Assembly (NCBI GenBank): GCA_043718985.1
Contig: JAYSUQ010000176.1
Span: 1 to 35,527, forward strand
Length of the DNA stretch: 35,527 nucleotides
Source of the DNA: UBA4416 sp043718985
GTDB taxonomy: Bacteria; Bacteroidota; Bacteroidia; B-17B0; Aurantibacillaceae
Reading direction: 5' to 3'
The notes below the pieces were generated by a model. It had not been told where the DNA came from and did not search any database. It saw only the letters and a list, made by a program, of their open reading frames with translations. Position 1 is the first letter of the stretch. Each line of letters begins with the position of its first letter. Shown here one piece after another: positions 28,059-35,527 of this stretch. The translations under genes and the position numbers were made by a program.

Positions 28059-28676
28059 TTAATCTTCTTCTTCTTTTATTTTTTTATAATTATTAATTAG
28101 TTTATGCCCTTTAATAGTGCATACTCCATACACAAACATATCTAACACAATTTCGTGCGCTTTAGTAAACGTTATTTTATCAAACGTAAAATAATTGCCA
28201 AACATGAGCATATCTATTTGAGCCAAACGGTATTTTGCAGTAAACTCCTCATCAACATCATCTCTATAAACACCAAGTTTTTTGCCTGCTGATATGTTTC
28301 TTAAAATATCTTTAAGTGCGCACTCTTGTTTAAATTTTTGAAACTGATTAAACGCTTGTGGGTAAAATTTTTGAAGGTCTAAAAAGAAAATAGGATTAAT
28401 GTGCTGCATCATTTCGCTCATTGTGTTTGATATGAGCATAATTTCGTGGATTGGATCTTTTGCTTTTTTTGCAATTTCTTGAAACAACACCTCGTTTTTT
28501 TGCATTTCAACTTCAACCATCTTTAAAACAATGTCATCTTTTTCGTTATAAAACTGATATATTGTTTTTTTCGACATTCCTAATTCCTTAGCAATATCAT
28601 CCATAGTAATGCGTTTAATACCAAACTTAAAAAATAACTCTAAGGCAACTTTTAATATTTTTTCTTGAGGCTCCAT
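28059..28676 (-). CDS. TetR/AcrR-family transcriptional regulator
   Basis: 205 residues. The N-terminal helix-turn-helix spans about residues 5-50: ILKVALELFFKFGIKRITMD, then DIAKELGMSKKTIYQFYNEK. The rest is a helical ligand-binding domain without a recognisable ligand signature. TetR proteins usually repress the adjacent efflux genes until a substrate binds. Here it is the first gene of the RND operon. The upstream inverted repeat overlapping the promoter fits autoregulation. It lies 86 bp downstream of rsgA on the same strand, but has its own promoter match. Confidence 0.93.
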   Translation of the reverse strand: MEPQEKILKVALELFFKFGIKRITMDDIAKELGMSKKTIYQFYNEKDDIVLKMVEVEMQKNEVLFQEIAKKAKDPIHEIMLISNTMSEMMQHINPIFFLDLQKFYPQAFNQFQKFKQECALKDILRNISAGKKLGVYRDDVDEEFTAKYRLAQIDMLMFGNYFTFDKITFTKAHEIVLDMFVYGVCTIKGHKLINNYKKIKEEED

Positions 28677-28689
28677 TTTAATTTCGAAG

Positions 28690-28720
28690 CAAAACTACGG
28701 AAACTATTTTTGTTCTGCAA
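28690..28720 (-). promoter_or_regulatory. Bacteroidota-type promoter of the tetR/efflux operon
   Basis: On the minus strand TTG (28718-28720), a 20-bp spacer and TAGTTTTG (28690-28697) match the TTG-N17-23-TAnnTTTG consensus exactly. The predicted transcript start is only about 7 bases before the tetR ATG, so the leader would be very short. Confidence 0.65.
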
Positions 28721-28726
28721 GTTTCC
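28699..28726. promoter_or_regulatory. Candidate TetR operator
   Basis: The inverted repeat GGAAACT-N14-AGTTTCC (28 bp overall) covers the -33 element and the spacer of the tetR promoter. Size, symmetry and position fit a TetR-family operator. I find no second copy upstream of the tolC gene. Assignment is inference. Confidence 0.5.
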
Positions 28727-28762
28727 TGTAAAAAATAACTGAAATAAAATTCATAAAATGAA

Positions 28763-29698
28763 TTATCTAATTTCCCATTCTTTCCAATCCATTTCTTCAC
28801 CATTTAAAATACCAAGGTAGCTTTGGTATCTTTCTTTAGAAATACTACCAACCTCAACCGCCTTTAAAATTGCGCAGTGTGGCTCGTTAACATGCATGCA
28901 GTTGTTAAATTTACAATCATTAATGCGGGCTAATATTTCAGGAAAATAATGCCCAACTTCTTCTTTTTTCATTTCAACTAACCCTAATTCTTTAATACCG
29001 GGCGAATCTATAATGTTACCCCCAAACGATAGTGGAAACAATTCGGCAAACGTTGTGGTGTGCATTCCTTTTAAATGTGTAGCCGATATATCGCCCGTAC
29101 GCAAATCTAACTTAGGTTCAATGGCATTAACTAACGTAGATTTGCCTACACCGCTATGCCCTGCAATTAAGGTTGTTTTGTTTTTTAATATTTTTTTAAC
29201 AAGCTCAACATCGTCTAAGTTAAAAGAACTTATGGCAAAACAATCATACCCAATGTCGGTATATAATTTCATCATGTCGTTTTGCAAAACAATCATTTCC
29301 TCATCAAGCAAATCTACTTTATTAAAAATAATTTTGGGAGTTATGCCATAGGCTTCGGCAGTTATTAATAACCTATCAATAAACCCTAACGATGTGCGCG
29401 GGGCAACTAATGTGGCTAAAATTATTGCTTGATCGAGGTTACTAGCAATAATATGCGCCTGCTTTGATAAGTTGATGGATTTACGAATGATGTAGTTTTT
29501 GCGAGGATAAATTTTTGATATTTGGTTACTACCATCTTTATCACATTCAACATCTACTGTATCTCCAACGGCAACGGGGTTAGTTGTTTTACGATCATCT
29601 AACCTTATTTTACCTTTTAATCGGCAATCTAACAAAGTTCCATTTTCGGCTTTTACCAAATACCAACTCCCTGTCGATTTCATTACTAAACCTGTCAT
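28763..29698 (-). CDS. rsgA: RsgA, small-subunit ribosome-maturation GTPase
   Basis: 311 residues, full length. An N-terminal OB-fold precedes the circularly permuted GTPase: G4 NKVD at 126-129 comes before G1 GHSGVGKST (180-188) and G3 DSPG (231-234). The C-terminal zinc knuckle has C262, C267, H269 and C275 in the family layout. RsgA checks late 30S assembly and releases RbfA. The start MTGLVMKSTGSWY matches homologues. It is divergent from gldA with 51 bp between starts; its possible -7 element sits only ~5 bp from the ATG, which would give an almost leaderless mRNA. Confidence 0.97.
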   Translation of the reverse strand: MTGLVMKSTGSWYLVKAENGTLLDCRLKGKIRLDDRKTTNPVAVGDTVDVECDKDGSNQISKIYPRKNYIIRKSINLSKQAHIIASNLDQAIILATLVAPRTSLGFIDRLLITAEAYGITPKIIFNKVDLLDEEMIVLQNDMMKLYTDIGYDCFAISSFNLDDVELVKKILKNKTTLIAGHSGVGKSTLVNAIEPKLDLRTGDISATHLKGMHTTTFAELFPLSFGGNIIDSPGIKELGLVEMKKEEVGHYFPEILARINDCKFNNCMHVNEPHCAILKAVEVGSISKERYQSYLGILNGEEMDWKEWEIR

Positions 29699-29700
29699 AG

Positions 29701-29730
29701 CTCAAATATAATAAAATCGTTAAATTTGAG
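29701..29730. promoter_or_regulatory. Facing -7-like elements between rsgA and gldA
   Basis: TAAATTTG (29721-29728, plus) faces gldA and TATATTTG (29703-29710 read on the minus strand) faces rsgA; both match TAnnTTTG, and their flanks form the inverted repeat CTCAAAT-N16-ATTTGAG. No TTG stands at the expected distance for either, so they are candidates only. Confidence 0.35.
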
Positions 29731-29749
29731 ATTAAATAAATAACAACAC

Positions 29750-30658
29750 ATGTCAATTAAAGTAAATAATATTACCAAGTTATACGGTTCGCAAAAAGCA
29801 TTAAATAATGTTTCGTTCGAAATTGCAAGCAACGAAATTGTTGGTTTTTTAGGGCCAAACGGCGCAGGAAAAAGTACTATGATGAAAATACTAACATCGT
29901 ACATACCAGCAACACAAGGCAGTGCAACAGTTTGTGGTTTTGATACAAAAGAAGAAAGTATTGATGTGCGAAAACAAATTGGTTACTTGCCCGAACACAA
30001 CCCACTTTACTTAGATATGTATGTGAAGGAGTTTTTAGAGTTTATTGGTGGTTTATATAAAGTAAAAAACATAAAAGCACGAGTTGCCGAAATGATTGAT
30101 ATGACTGGCTTACAAGTTGAACAAAATAAAAAAATTGGTGCTTTAAGTAAAGGCTATCGCCAACGTGTTGGTTTAGCACAAGCCATGATACACGACCCTA
30201 AAGTGTTAATTATGGATGAGCCAACAACAGGCTTAGATCCTAACCAATTAGAAGAAATACGAAACTTAATTAAAAAATTAGGTAAGCAAAAAACAGTTAT
30301 GCTAAGTACACATATTATGCAAGAGGTAGAGGCTGTTTGTGATAGAGTTATAATAATTAACAACGGGCAAATTGTGGCAAACGATACGGCGCAAACATTG
30401 CAACAAAACACCACTAAACAATTAATAACGGTTGAGTTTGATAAGCAAGTTGATGAAAAAATATTGCTTAGCATACTTGGCGTAGAAGAGGTTGTAAATA
30501 TTGAAAACAATACTTGGAAAATTGTGGCAACACTAAAATACGATGTGCGAAAAGAATTATTTAATTACGCAGTTAAAAACAACATAACTGTGCTAACACT
30601 AAATAAAGAAGAGCAAAGTTTAGAAACTGTATTTAAACAGTTAACTAAAACTAAGTAA
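29750..30658 (+). CDS. gldA: Gliding-motility-type ABC transporter ATPase GldA
   Basis: 302 residues. Walker A GPNGAGKST (35-43), signature LSKGYRQR (132-139), Walker B VLIMDEP (152-158) and the switch His 188. The Q-loop reads GYLPEHNPLY, with Glu in place of Gln, as in the DrrA/GldA subgroup. Length and the C-terminal domain fit GldA, which with membrane proteins GldF and GldG is required for gliding in F. johnsoniae. gldF and gldG are not nearby; GldA from many Bacteroidota stands apart from them. The name could be wrong if it is another ABC-2-type ATPase of the family. It converges on the agmatinase gene with a 20-bp gap and no visible terminator. Confidence 0.85.
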   Translation: MSIKVNNITKLYGSQKALNNVSFEIASNEIVGFLGPNGAGKSTMMKILTSYIPATQGSATVCGFDTKEESIDVRKQIGYLPEHNPLYLDMYVKEFLEFIGGLYKVKNIKARVAEMIDMTGLQVEQNKKIGALSKGYRQRVGLAQAMIHDPKVLIMDEPTTGLDPNQLEEIRNLIKKLGKQKTVMLSTHIMQEVEAVCDRVIIINNGQIVANDTAQTLQQNTTKQLITVEFDKQVDEKILLSILGVEEVVNIENNTWKIVATLKYDVRKELFNYAVKNNITVLTLNKEEQSLETVFKQLTKTK

Positions 30659-30678
30659 TAATTTTAAAACAAAAATAT

Positions 30679-31725
30679 TTAATCTACTTTTTTGCCTTGG
30701 CTAACCGCAGCTAAGTTACAAATGCGATAAAGTAAACGTGAGGCAACATTTGCATTCCACTCATCTTCGCCACCAACTTCGTTTACATCAAATGCAATTA
30801 ATGTTTTACCACTTGCAACAACTTGCTCTAACAAATACAATACCTGCTCGGCCTCAAAGCCACCTGCAACTGGTGTGCCTGTGCCTGGGCAAAGTTTAGG
30901 ATCAAGCCCATCAATATCAAAACTTAAATAAACATTTTGGGGTAACTCAGCAATTATTTCGTTACAAATAGTTGCCCAATTTTTACCGTTGTATTGTTGT
31001 TGTTTAATGTCTCTATCAAAAAATGTTTTCACCCTTCCTTTCGAGTTATTTATAATATCGAGTTCGGCCTCACAATAATCTCTAATGCCAACCTGCACTA
31101 GTTTTTGCACCTCTTTTATTTTTAAAGCATTATACATTATTGATGCATGCGAAAACTCAAACCCTTCATAAGCCACGCGTAAATCGGCATGAGCATCAAT
31201 TTGTAAAATTGCAAAGTTGCCCACATGTTGGCTCAAAGCTTGCATCATACCAAGTGGTGTAGAGTGATCGCCGCCAATTAAACCAACAGTTTTATTTTGT
31301 TGTAAAAAATATAGGCAACGTTTTTTAACCCAAGCATTCATTTCTAAACAAGCCTTGTTCACATCATTAATTTCCGAAATAGAATTTGGACTTTCGCCGT
31401 TACACTGCCTATCTATTATTAATTCGGCAACGGGTCTATAGGTTTCGCTTTTATCACGTATGTCTTCGTTACTCTCATCCATTGCTATGCCTAAATGCCA
31501 AGCATTTTTAACCATTGGGTCATATAAATCTACCTGAAACGAAGCATCGAATATTTGTTGCGGCCCATCAATAGTACCGCCACCATAACTTACAGTAACC
31601 TCCCAAGGCACTGGTACTAAAACAATTTCTGCTTCGTTAATTGTAAACGGTAGGCCAAACATACCCGCATTAACATCGCCAACACTATTGGCATCAAAGT
31701 TTTTTATTTTTTCTTGCTTATTCAT
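30679..31725 (-). CDS. speB: Agmatinase/arginase-family ureohydrolase with intact metal site
   Basis: 348 residues. All ureohydrolase motifs are intact: GGDHS (151-155, H154), DAHAD (177-181) and SFDIDGLDP (D270, D272). It therefore binds two manganese ions and probably hydrolyses agmatine to putrescine and urea; arginase or guanidinobutyrase activity cannot be excluded from motifs alone. It has ~40 extra residues in the N-terminal half compared with short agmatinases (around 85-125), a feature of the Bacteroidota branch as far as I recall. The gene follows pdxH on the same strand after 38 bp, so cotranscription is likely. It contrasts with the degenerate arginase-fold protein at 17616-18779. 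Confidence 0.88.
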   Translation of the reverse strand: MNKQEKIKNFDANSVGDVNAGMFGLPFTINEAEIVLVPVPWEVTVSYGGGTIDGPQQIFDASFQVDLYDPMVKNAWHLGIAMDESNEDIRDKSETYRPVAELIIDRQCNGESPNSISEINDVNKACLEMNAWVKKRCLYFLQQNKTVGLIGGDHSTPLGMMQALSQHVGNFAILQIDAHADLRVAYEGFEFSHASIMYNALKIKEVQKLVQVGIRDYCEAELDIINNSKGRVKTFFDRDIKQQQYNGKNWATICNEIIAELPQNVYLSFDIDGLDPKLCPGTGTPVAGGFEAEQVLYLLEQVVASGKTLIAFDVNEVGGEDEWNANVASRLLYRICNLAAVSQGKKVD

Positions 31726-31763
31726 TTTCTTTTTTTAACTAAGTAAACGGCTATTTTAAAATT

Positions 31764-32411
31764 TTATGGGGCTAATCTATTAATTTTCCAAACTTCATTT
31801 AGTAACGTAAAACTAATTCGGTCGTGCAGTCTGCTTTTTCTGCCTTGCCAAAATTCGTAATAGTTTGCAGTAATTTCATATCCTCCCCAAAAACTGGGCC
31901 GAGGCACTTCTTCATTCTTAAATTTTTTTGTGTTATCTAAAATCATTAATTCTAACTCTTCTCTATTTTTTATAATTGCGCTTTGCGGCGAACTCCAAGC
32001 CCCTATTTTACTTTGAGTAGGGCGTTGGTTAAAATAGCTATCGCTTTTAATTGTCGATGCAATTTTTACTGTGCCTTCAATTCTTATTTGCCGTTCTAAT
32101 TCGGGCCAAAAAAAATTTAAGCAAACGTGTGGGTTTGTTTCAATGTTATTTCCTTTACGAGATAAATAATTACTGTAAAAATAAAATTGATTGTTGTTGT
32201 ATTCTCTTAAATACACAATACGCGATGTTGGTTTATTGCCATCAATAGTAGCTAAATTAAAAGCAAGTGGTTCGTTAACTTCTGCATCTATAGCTTGATT
32301 AAACCATTTATCGAAAAACAAATGCGGCTCATTAAAAACATCTTTTTTTGAAAGCTGACCTTTTAAAAAGTCTTCGCGCAAATTTTTTATATCTTGACTT
32401 TGTGATTTCAT
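31764..32411 (-). CDS. pdxH: Pyridoxine/pyridoxamine 5'-phosphate oxidase
   Basis: 215 residues. The family pattern includes LREDFLKGQL near the N-terminus, FNLATIDGNKPTSRIVYLRE (FMN- and substrate-binding region), FYSNYLSRKGNNIETNPHVC, and the conserved C-terminal WQGRKSRLHDRISF ending RLAP. It oxidises pyridoxine or pyridoxamine 5'-phosphate to pyridoxal 5'-phosphate with FMN and oxygen in the cytoplasm. It is divergent from yqgE with only 35 bp between start codons, and agmatinase follows downstream. Confidence 0.96.
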   Translation of the reverse strand: MKSQSQDIKNLREDFLKGQLSKKDVFNEPHLFFDKWFNQAIDAEVNEPLAFNLATIDGNKPTSRIVYLREYNNNQFYFYSNYLSRKGNNIETNPHVCLNFFWPELERQIRIEGTVKIASTIKSDSYFNQRPTQSKIGAWSSPQSAIIKNREELELMILDNTKKFKNEEVPRPSFWGGYEITANYYEFWQGRKSRLHDRISFTLLNEVWKINRLAP

Positions 32412-32424
32412 TGTTGTAAATTTA
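32394..32424 (+). promoter_or_regulatory. Candidate promoter of the yqgE-CWC-mqo operon
   Basis: TTG (32394-32396), a 20-bp spacer and TAAATTTA (32417-32424) match the Bacteroidota consensus except for the last base. The -33 half lies inside the pdxH start region. The octamer is self-complementary, so it could also face pdxH, but no TTG suits that direction. Confidence 0.35.
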
Positions 32425-32446
32425 CTATAATAAATTAATTGGTTGT

Positions 32447-32992
32447 ATGCCTAAACCTGGAGATATTTTAATAGCCAAACCATTTTTACAAGATGGTAAT
32501 TTTAAAAGGTCGATAATTTATTTAACCGACCATAATGAAAAGGGCAGTATGGGTTTTATAATGAATAAACCGCAGGGTTTGTTATTAAAAGATATTTTTC
32601 CACACTTAAAATACGGCAACTTTCCTTTGTTTGAAGGTGGTCCAGTATCATCAAACCAATTGTTTTACACCCATACTTTAGGTAAAAAGTTGAGCGATAG
32701 TATTGAAATAAGCGATGGTATTTTTTGGGGCGGCAATTTTTTTGAACTCACTTATTTTATCGAACATAAAAAAATTAAACCAAACGAAATTCGGTTTTAC
32801 GTTGGTTACACAGGTTGGGATGTTGGGCAGCTAAATCAAGAAATTGAAAACGATTCGTGGTTTTATAAAACAGAAAATTATTTAAAATTAATGCGATTAA
32901 AACCCGAAGAAATGTGGGGATTTGAGTTATGTAAAATAAAACCAACTTATCGTGTGTTTAGTGATTATGCTTACGACCCCTCTTTAAATTAA
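32447..32992 (+). CDS. YqgE/AlgH family protein
   Basis: 181 residues, the usual family length. The start PKPGDILIAKPFLQDGNFKR and the following SIIYLTDHNEKGSMGFIMNKP are the family signature; FEGGPV and GYTGWDVGQLNQEIENDSWF follow as expected. The family is widespread in bacteria; the molecular function is not established (an old link to alginate regulation gave the AlgH name). First gene of a tight plus-strand set with the CWC protein (4 bp) and mqo. Cytoplasmic, no signal peptide. Confidence 0.94.
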   Translation: MPKPGDILIAKPFLQDGNFKRSIIYLTDHNEKGSMGFIMNKPQGLLLKDIFPHLKYGNFPLFEGGPVSSNQLFYTHTLGKKLSDSIEISDGIFWGGNFFELTYFIEHKKIKPNEIRFYVGYTGWDVGQLNQEIENDSWFYKTENYLKLMRLKPEEMWGFELCKIKPTYRVFSDYAYDPSLN

Positions 32993-32996
32993 TTTT

Positions 32997-33191
32997 ATGC
33001 AAAAAACTTGTGCTCGTTGTAATCAGGGCTTTGAGTGCAATGAATTAAACATTAGTAATTGTTTTTGCAATGTTGTTAAAATTTCCGAATCTCAATTAAA
33101 ATATATTTCCGAAAAATTTAATAATTGTTTATGCAGTAATTGTTTAAACTTTTTTTCATTAACTAGCCAACAACAACCTAAAAATGACTGA
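32997..33191 (+). CDS. Cysteine-rich CWC-type small protein
   Basis: 64 residues with eight cysteines: CARC near the start, FEC, then SNCFCNV (the CWC motif with F for W) and CLCSNCL near the end. The spacing fits the cysteine-rich CWC family, which probably binds a metal such as zinc. No known function. It starts 4 bp after yqgE and its last 8 bases overlap the start of mqo, so translation is probably coupled. It is easy to miss because it is so short. Confidence 0.8.
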   Translation: MQKTCARCNQGFECNELNISNCFCNVVKISESQLKYISEKFNNCLCSNCLNFFSLTSQQQPKND

Positions 33192-34665
33192 TGCAAACAA
33201 ACCCTTTGATGTTGTGCTAATTGGCGCTGGTATTATGAGTGCAACAATTGGCATTTTATTAAAAGAGTTAAATCCACTACTTACTATTTGTGTTTATGAG
33301 CGCTTAAACGAAATTGCTAAAGAAAGCACCGACGCTTGGAATAATGCTGGCACAGGCCACTCGGCATTTTGCGAATTAAATTATACTCCCGAAAAAGATG
33401 GAAAAATTGATGTAACAAAAGCCATACGAATTGCTTCTAATTTTGAATTATCAAAAGAATTTTGGCACTATTTAATTGCAACGAAAAAAATAACAAATCA
33501 AAAAAAATATTTTACTAAAGTGCCTCACATTAGTTTTGTGTGGGGCGATGAAAATGTGTTTTACCTAAAAAAAAGATTTACAGAGTTAACTAAACACCCT
33601 TTGTTTAGCGACATGCAATACTCAACAAAATTTGACGTGCTCGAAAAATGGATGCCATTAGTAATGACTAATAGAGATTTTGGAATTGAGGTTGCGGCTA
33701 CTAAAATGGAAATTGGAACTGATGTAAATTTTGGCGATTTAACACGCGATATGTTTGCCTATTTAAAAACATTAAATGGCGTTACAATTAATTTAGAATA
33801 TGATGTTGATGATATTGAACGCGATGAAAATAAAAACTGGCAATTAAAAATTAAAAATTTAAAGTTAGATGAAACAAATGTAGCTGCTGCAAAATTTGTT
33901 TTTATAGGTGCAGGTGGCGGCTCACTACCATTGCTCGAAAAATCGAACATTGCTGAGGCGGAAGGTTATGGAGGCTTTCCAATAAGTGGGCAATGGTTAG
34001 TTTGTAACAATCAAAAAACAATTAACCAGCATTTTGCTAAAGTATATGGCAAGGCAAGTGTTGGTGCTCCCCCAATGAGCGTGCCGCATTTAGATACTCG
34101 AATAATTGATGGTAAAAAATCGTTACTATTTGGGCCATTTGCAGGCTTTAGCACAAAGTTTTTAAAACAAGGCTCGTATTGGGATTTACCTGCATCGGTA
34201 GAGTTAGATAACATTGTGCCCATGATTTCGGCTGGAGTAAACAACATATCATTAACAAAATATTTAATACAACAGGTAACACAAAGCCCCGATGATAGAC
34301 TAGCTGCGTTACAACAATATTATCCCGAGGCAAAAATGGATGATTGGGATTTAGCAATTGCAGGGCAACGTGTGCAGGTTATTAAAAAAGATAAAATTGA
34401 AGGTGGTATTTTAGAATTTGGAACAGAAATTGTGGCGTCTGCCGATGGCTCTTTGGCTGCCTTACTAGGCGCATCTCCTGGCGCATCAACATCGGTAAGC
34501 GCTATGATTGAAGTGTTAAAAAAATGTTTTCCATCAAGCATTCATTCATCAAATTGGGTAACTATATTAACAACCATGATGCCATCTTACGGAAAAAGTT
34601 TTACAGAAAATGATGGTGACTTAATTAAAAAAAGTAGGGCACTTACAAACACTATTATTGATTAA
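33184..34665 (+). CDS. mqo: Malate:quinone oxidoreductase
   Basis: 493 residues. N-terminal FAD-binding motif GAGIMS (14-19), then the family pattern WNNAGTGHSAFCELNYTP, FVWGDENVFYLKKRF, VGAPPMSVPHLDTR, LLFGPFAGFSTKFLK and the late LGASPGASTSVSAMIEVL. The membrane-associated FAD enzyme oxidises malate to oxaloacetate and passes electrons to quinone, in place of or beside NAD-dependent malate dehydrogenase. The start ATG (33184) overlaps the CWC gene by 8 bases. It converges on tspO, with 17 bp between stops and no clear terminator. Confidence 0.97.
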   Translation: MTDANKPFDVVLIGAGIMSATIGILLKELNPLLTICVYERLNEIAKESTDAWNNAGTGHSAFCELNYTPEKDGKIDVTKAIRIASNFELSKEFWHYLIATKKITNQKKYFTKVPHISFVWGDENVFYLKKRFTELTKHPLFSDMQYSTKFDVLEKWMPLVMTNRDFGIEVAATKMEIGTDVNFGDLTRDMFAYLKTLNGVTINLEYDVDDIERDENKNWQLKIKNLKLDETNVAAAKFVFIGAGGGSLPLLEKSNIAEAEGYGGFPISGQWLVCNNQKTINQHFAKVYGKASVGAPPMSVPHLDTRIIDGKKSLLFGPFAGFSTKFLKQGSYWDLPASVELDNIVPMISAGVNNISLTKYLIQQVTQSPDDRLAALQQYYPEAKMDDWDLAIAGQRVQVIKKDKIEGGILEFGTEIVASADGSLAALLGASPGASTSVSAMIEVLKKCFPSSIHSSNWVTILTTMMPSYGKSFTENDGDLIKKSRALTNTIID

Positions 34666-34682
34666 TTAAAATAAACTAAAAA

Positions 34683-35156
34683 TTAATTTAAATAATAAAT
34701 ACTACCACTTAATACGCTAGCAAAACTAACCCATAACAAATAGGGTATGTTAATTAGGGCTGCAGTTTTGTTTATTTTATAAAAACAAAAAATCATTGCT
34801 AAAATACTAATCCAAATTGCAATAATTTCTAAAAAAGCAACGCCTAATAAATGGTGTTTAAAAAACAAAAAACTCCACCAAAAATTTAAGCCAAGTTGTA
34901 AGCAAAAAACATAAATAGCTAACGTTTGTTGCTTGTTTTTTTGTGTTTGTAAAATTAGGTATAGCGATATCCCCATTAAAATGTAAAGGGTTGTCCAAAC
35001 GGGTCCAAATAAATAATTTGGAGGGTTAAACCAAGGTTTGTTTATTAACGGATACCACGACAAAATATTTCCAGCAGTTGCAAAGCCCGAGTATGCACCA
35101 ATAAATAGAGGTAATATTATGCATAACAAAAGTGTAATTATTTTTTTAAAGTTCAT
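34683..35156 (-). CDS. tspO: TspO/MBR family membrane protein
   Basis: 157 residues with five predicted membrane helices. Family signatures: SWYPLINKPWFNPPNYLFGP then VWTTLYILMGISLYL in the first half, LQLGLNFWWSFLFFKHH in the middle and NIPYLLWVSFASVLS at the end. TspO proteins bind tetrapyrroles and are linked to oxygen, light and stress responses. The gene starts 10 bp after the photolyase gene, so both are likely cotranscribed; light-stress use of the pair is inference. Confidence 0.95.
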   Translation of the reverse strand: MNFKKIITLLLCIILPLFIGAYSGFATAGNILSWYPLINKPWFNPPNYLFGPVWTTLYILMGISLYLILQTQKNKQQTLAIYVFCLQLGLNFWWSFLFFKHHLLGVAFLEIIAIWISILAMIFCFYKINKTAALINIPYLLWVSFASVLSGSIYYLN

Positions 35157-35166
35157 AAACGTTTTT

Positions 35167-35527
35167 TTATTTTTTAGTTAAAAATGACTTTGTATTATTT
35201 GTGTGTTTTTTTATGATTTTTTTACCTTCGAGTTTAACCTCATCACTTTTTTTAAAACTCCAAACTATATCACTCGCATGTTTTCTTGTTGCTTCAATAT
35301 TTACAATTGGCATTGGATACTCACTTCCAATTAGGCAATTGTAAAGTTGCTGTTCTATTAACGTTAATTTCCAAGGTTCGTGTATTAAATTTGCAGGTAT
35401 GTTTTTTAACTCGGGTAACCATTGCTTAATAAATAATCCTTCAGGGTCGTGCTCTTCCGAATTTTTTATGGGATTATAAATTCGTAATGTATTAATACCA
35501 GTGGTGCCACTTTGCATTTGAAGTTGT
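35167..35527 (-). CDS. Photolyase/cryptochrome family protein, C-terminal fragment (5' end outside the window)
   Basis: About 120 residues remain, running off the right end; the frame stays open to the last base. QMQSGTTGINTLRIYNPIKN, then DPEGLFIKQWLPEL and LIHEPW are signatures of the C-terminal FAD-binding region of the photolyase/cryptochrome family (R-I-Y-N-P and D-P-E-G-x-F-I-x-x-W). A lysine-rich tail follows. CPD photolyase or cryptochrome cannot be told apart from this part. It is immediately upstream of tspO. Confidence 0.85.
   Translation of the reverse strand, partial: QLQMQSGTTGINTLRIYNPIKNSEEHDPEGLFIKQWLPELKNIPANLIHEPWKLTLIEQQLYNCLIGSEYPMPIVNIEATRKHASDIVWSFKKSDEVKLEGKKIIKKHTNNTKSFLTKK

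Noticed and set aside
34666..34690. Possible terminator between mqo and tspO
   Set aside because: Only short AT pairings are present; no stable stem with a T-run.

Overview
The window is AT-rich DNA from a member of the Bacteroidota, probably a gliding or T9SS-positive lineage. The evidence is PorP/SprF proteins, C-terminal domains of the gliding-motility (type B T9SS) kind, SprB repeats, a GldA-type ABC ATPase, a regulator-propeller plus Y_Y_Y sensor, TTG/TAnnTTTG promoter motifs, and few Shine-Dalgarno-like sites. I see no mobile element, CRISPR array, tRNA or rRNA. The genus cannot be read from the sequence.

Region 1 (1-17176, all minus strand) is a surface-adhesin locus. In transcription order it holds: a 2754-residue SprB-like adhesin with about 23 SprB repeats, two PKD-like domains and a type B C-terminal domain; a PorP/SprF protein; a small exported protein I do not recognise; a second type B CTD protein with Ig-like domains; a second PorP/SprF; a TPR/PD40 protein resembling SprD/PorE but without the OmpA domain; and a large sensor with a regulator propeller, Y_Y_Y domain and several membrane segments, cut by the window start. 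The locus therefore carries two adhesin/PorP pairs. Three genes in a row start with TTG.

Region 2 (17177-21742) is metabolic and miscellaneous. A 439-bp divergent spacer precedes an arginase-fold protein that has lost three of the six usual metal ligands. Convergent to it, across a shared terminator, are an aldo/keto reductase and the C-terminal half of a split transketolase. A glycine-zipper lipoprotein and a second bidirectional terminator follow.

Region 3 (21778-28726, minus strand) is an RND tripartite efflux operon: TetR regulator, TolC-type outer-membrane channel, lipoprotein adaptor and inner-membrane pump. A good promoter and a 7-bp-arm inverted repeat lie just upstream of tetR, which suggests autoregulation.

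Region 4 (28763-35527) is mostly housekeeping: rsgA divergent from gldA; agmatinase-family ureohydrolase downstream of pdxH; a plus-strand operon of YqgE/AlgH, a tiny cysteine-rich CWC protein and malate:quinone oxidoreductase; and a photolyase/cryptochrome C-terminus followed closely by tspO. gldA is the only other gliding-associated gene seen. The T9SS core genes (gldKLMN, sov/sprA, porV) and gldFG are not in the window.
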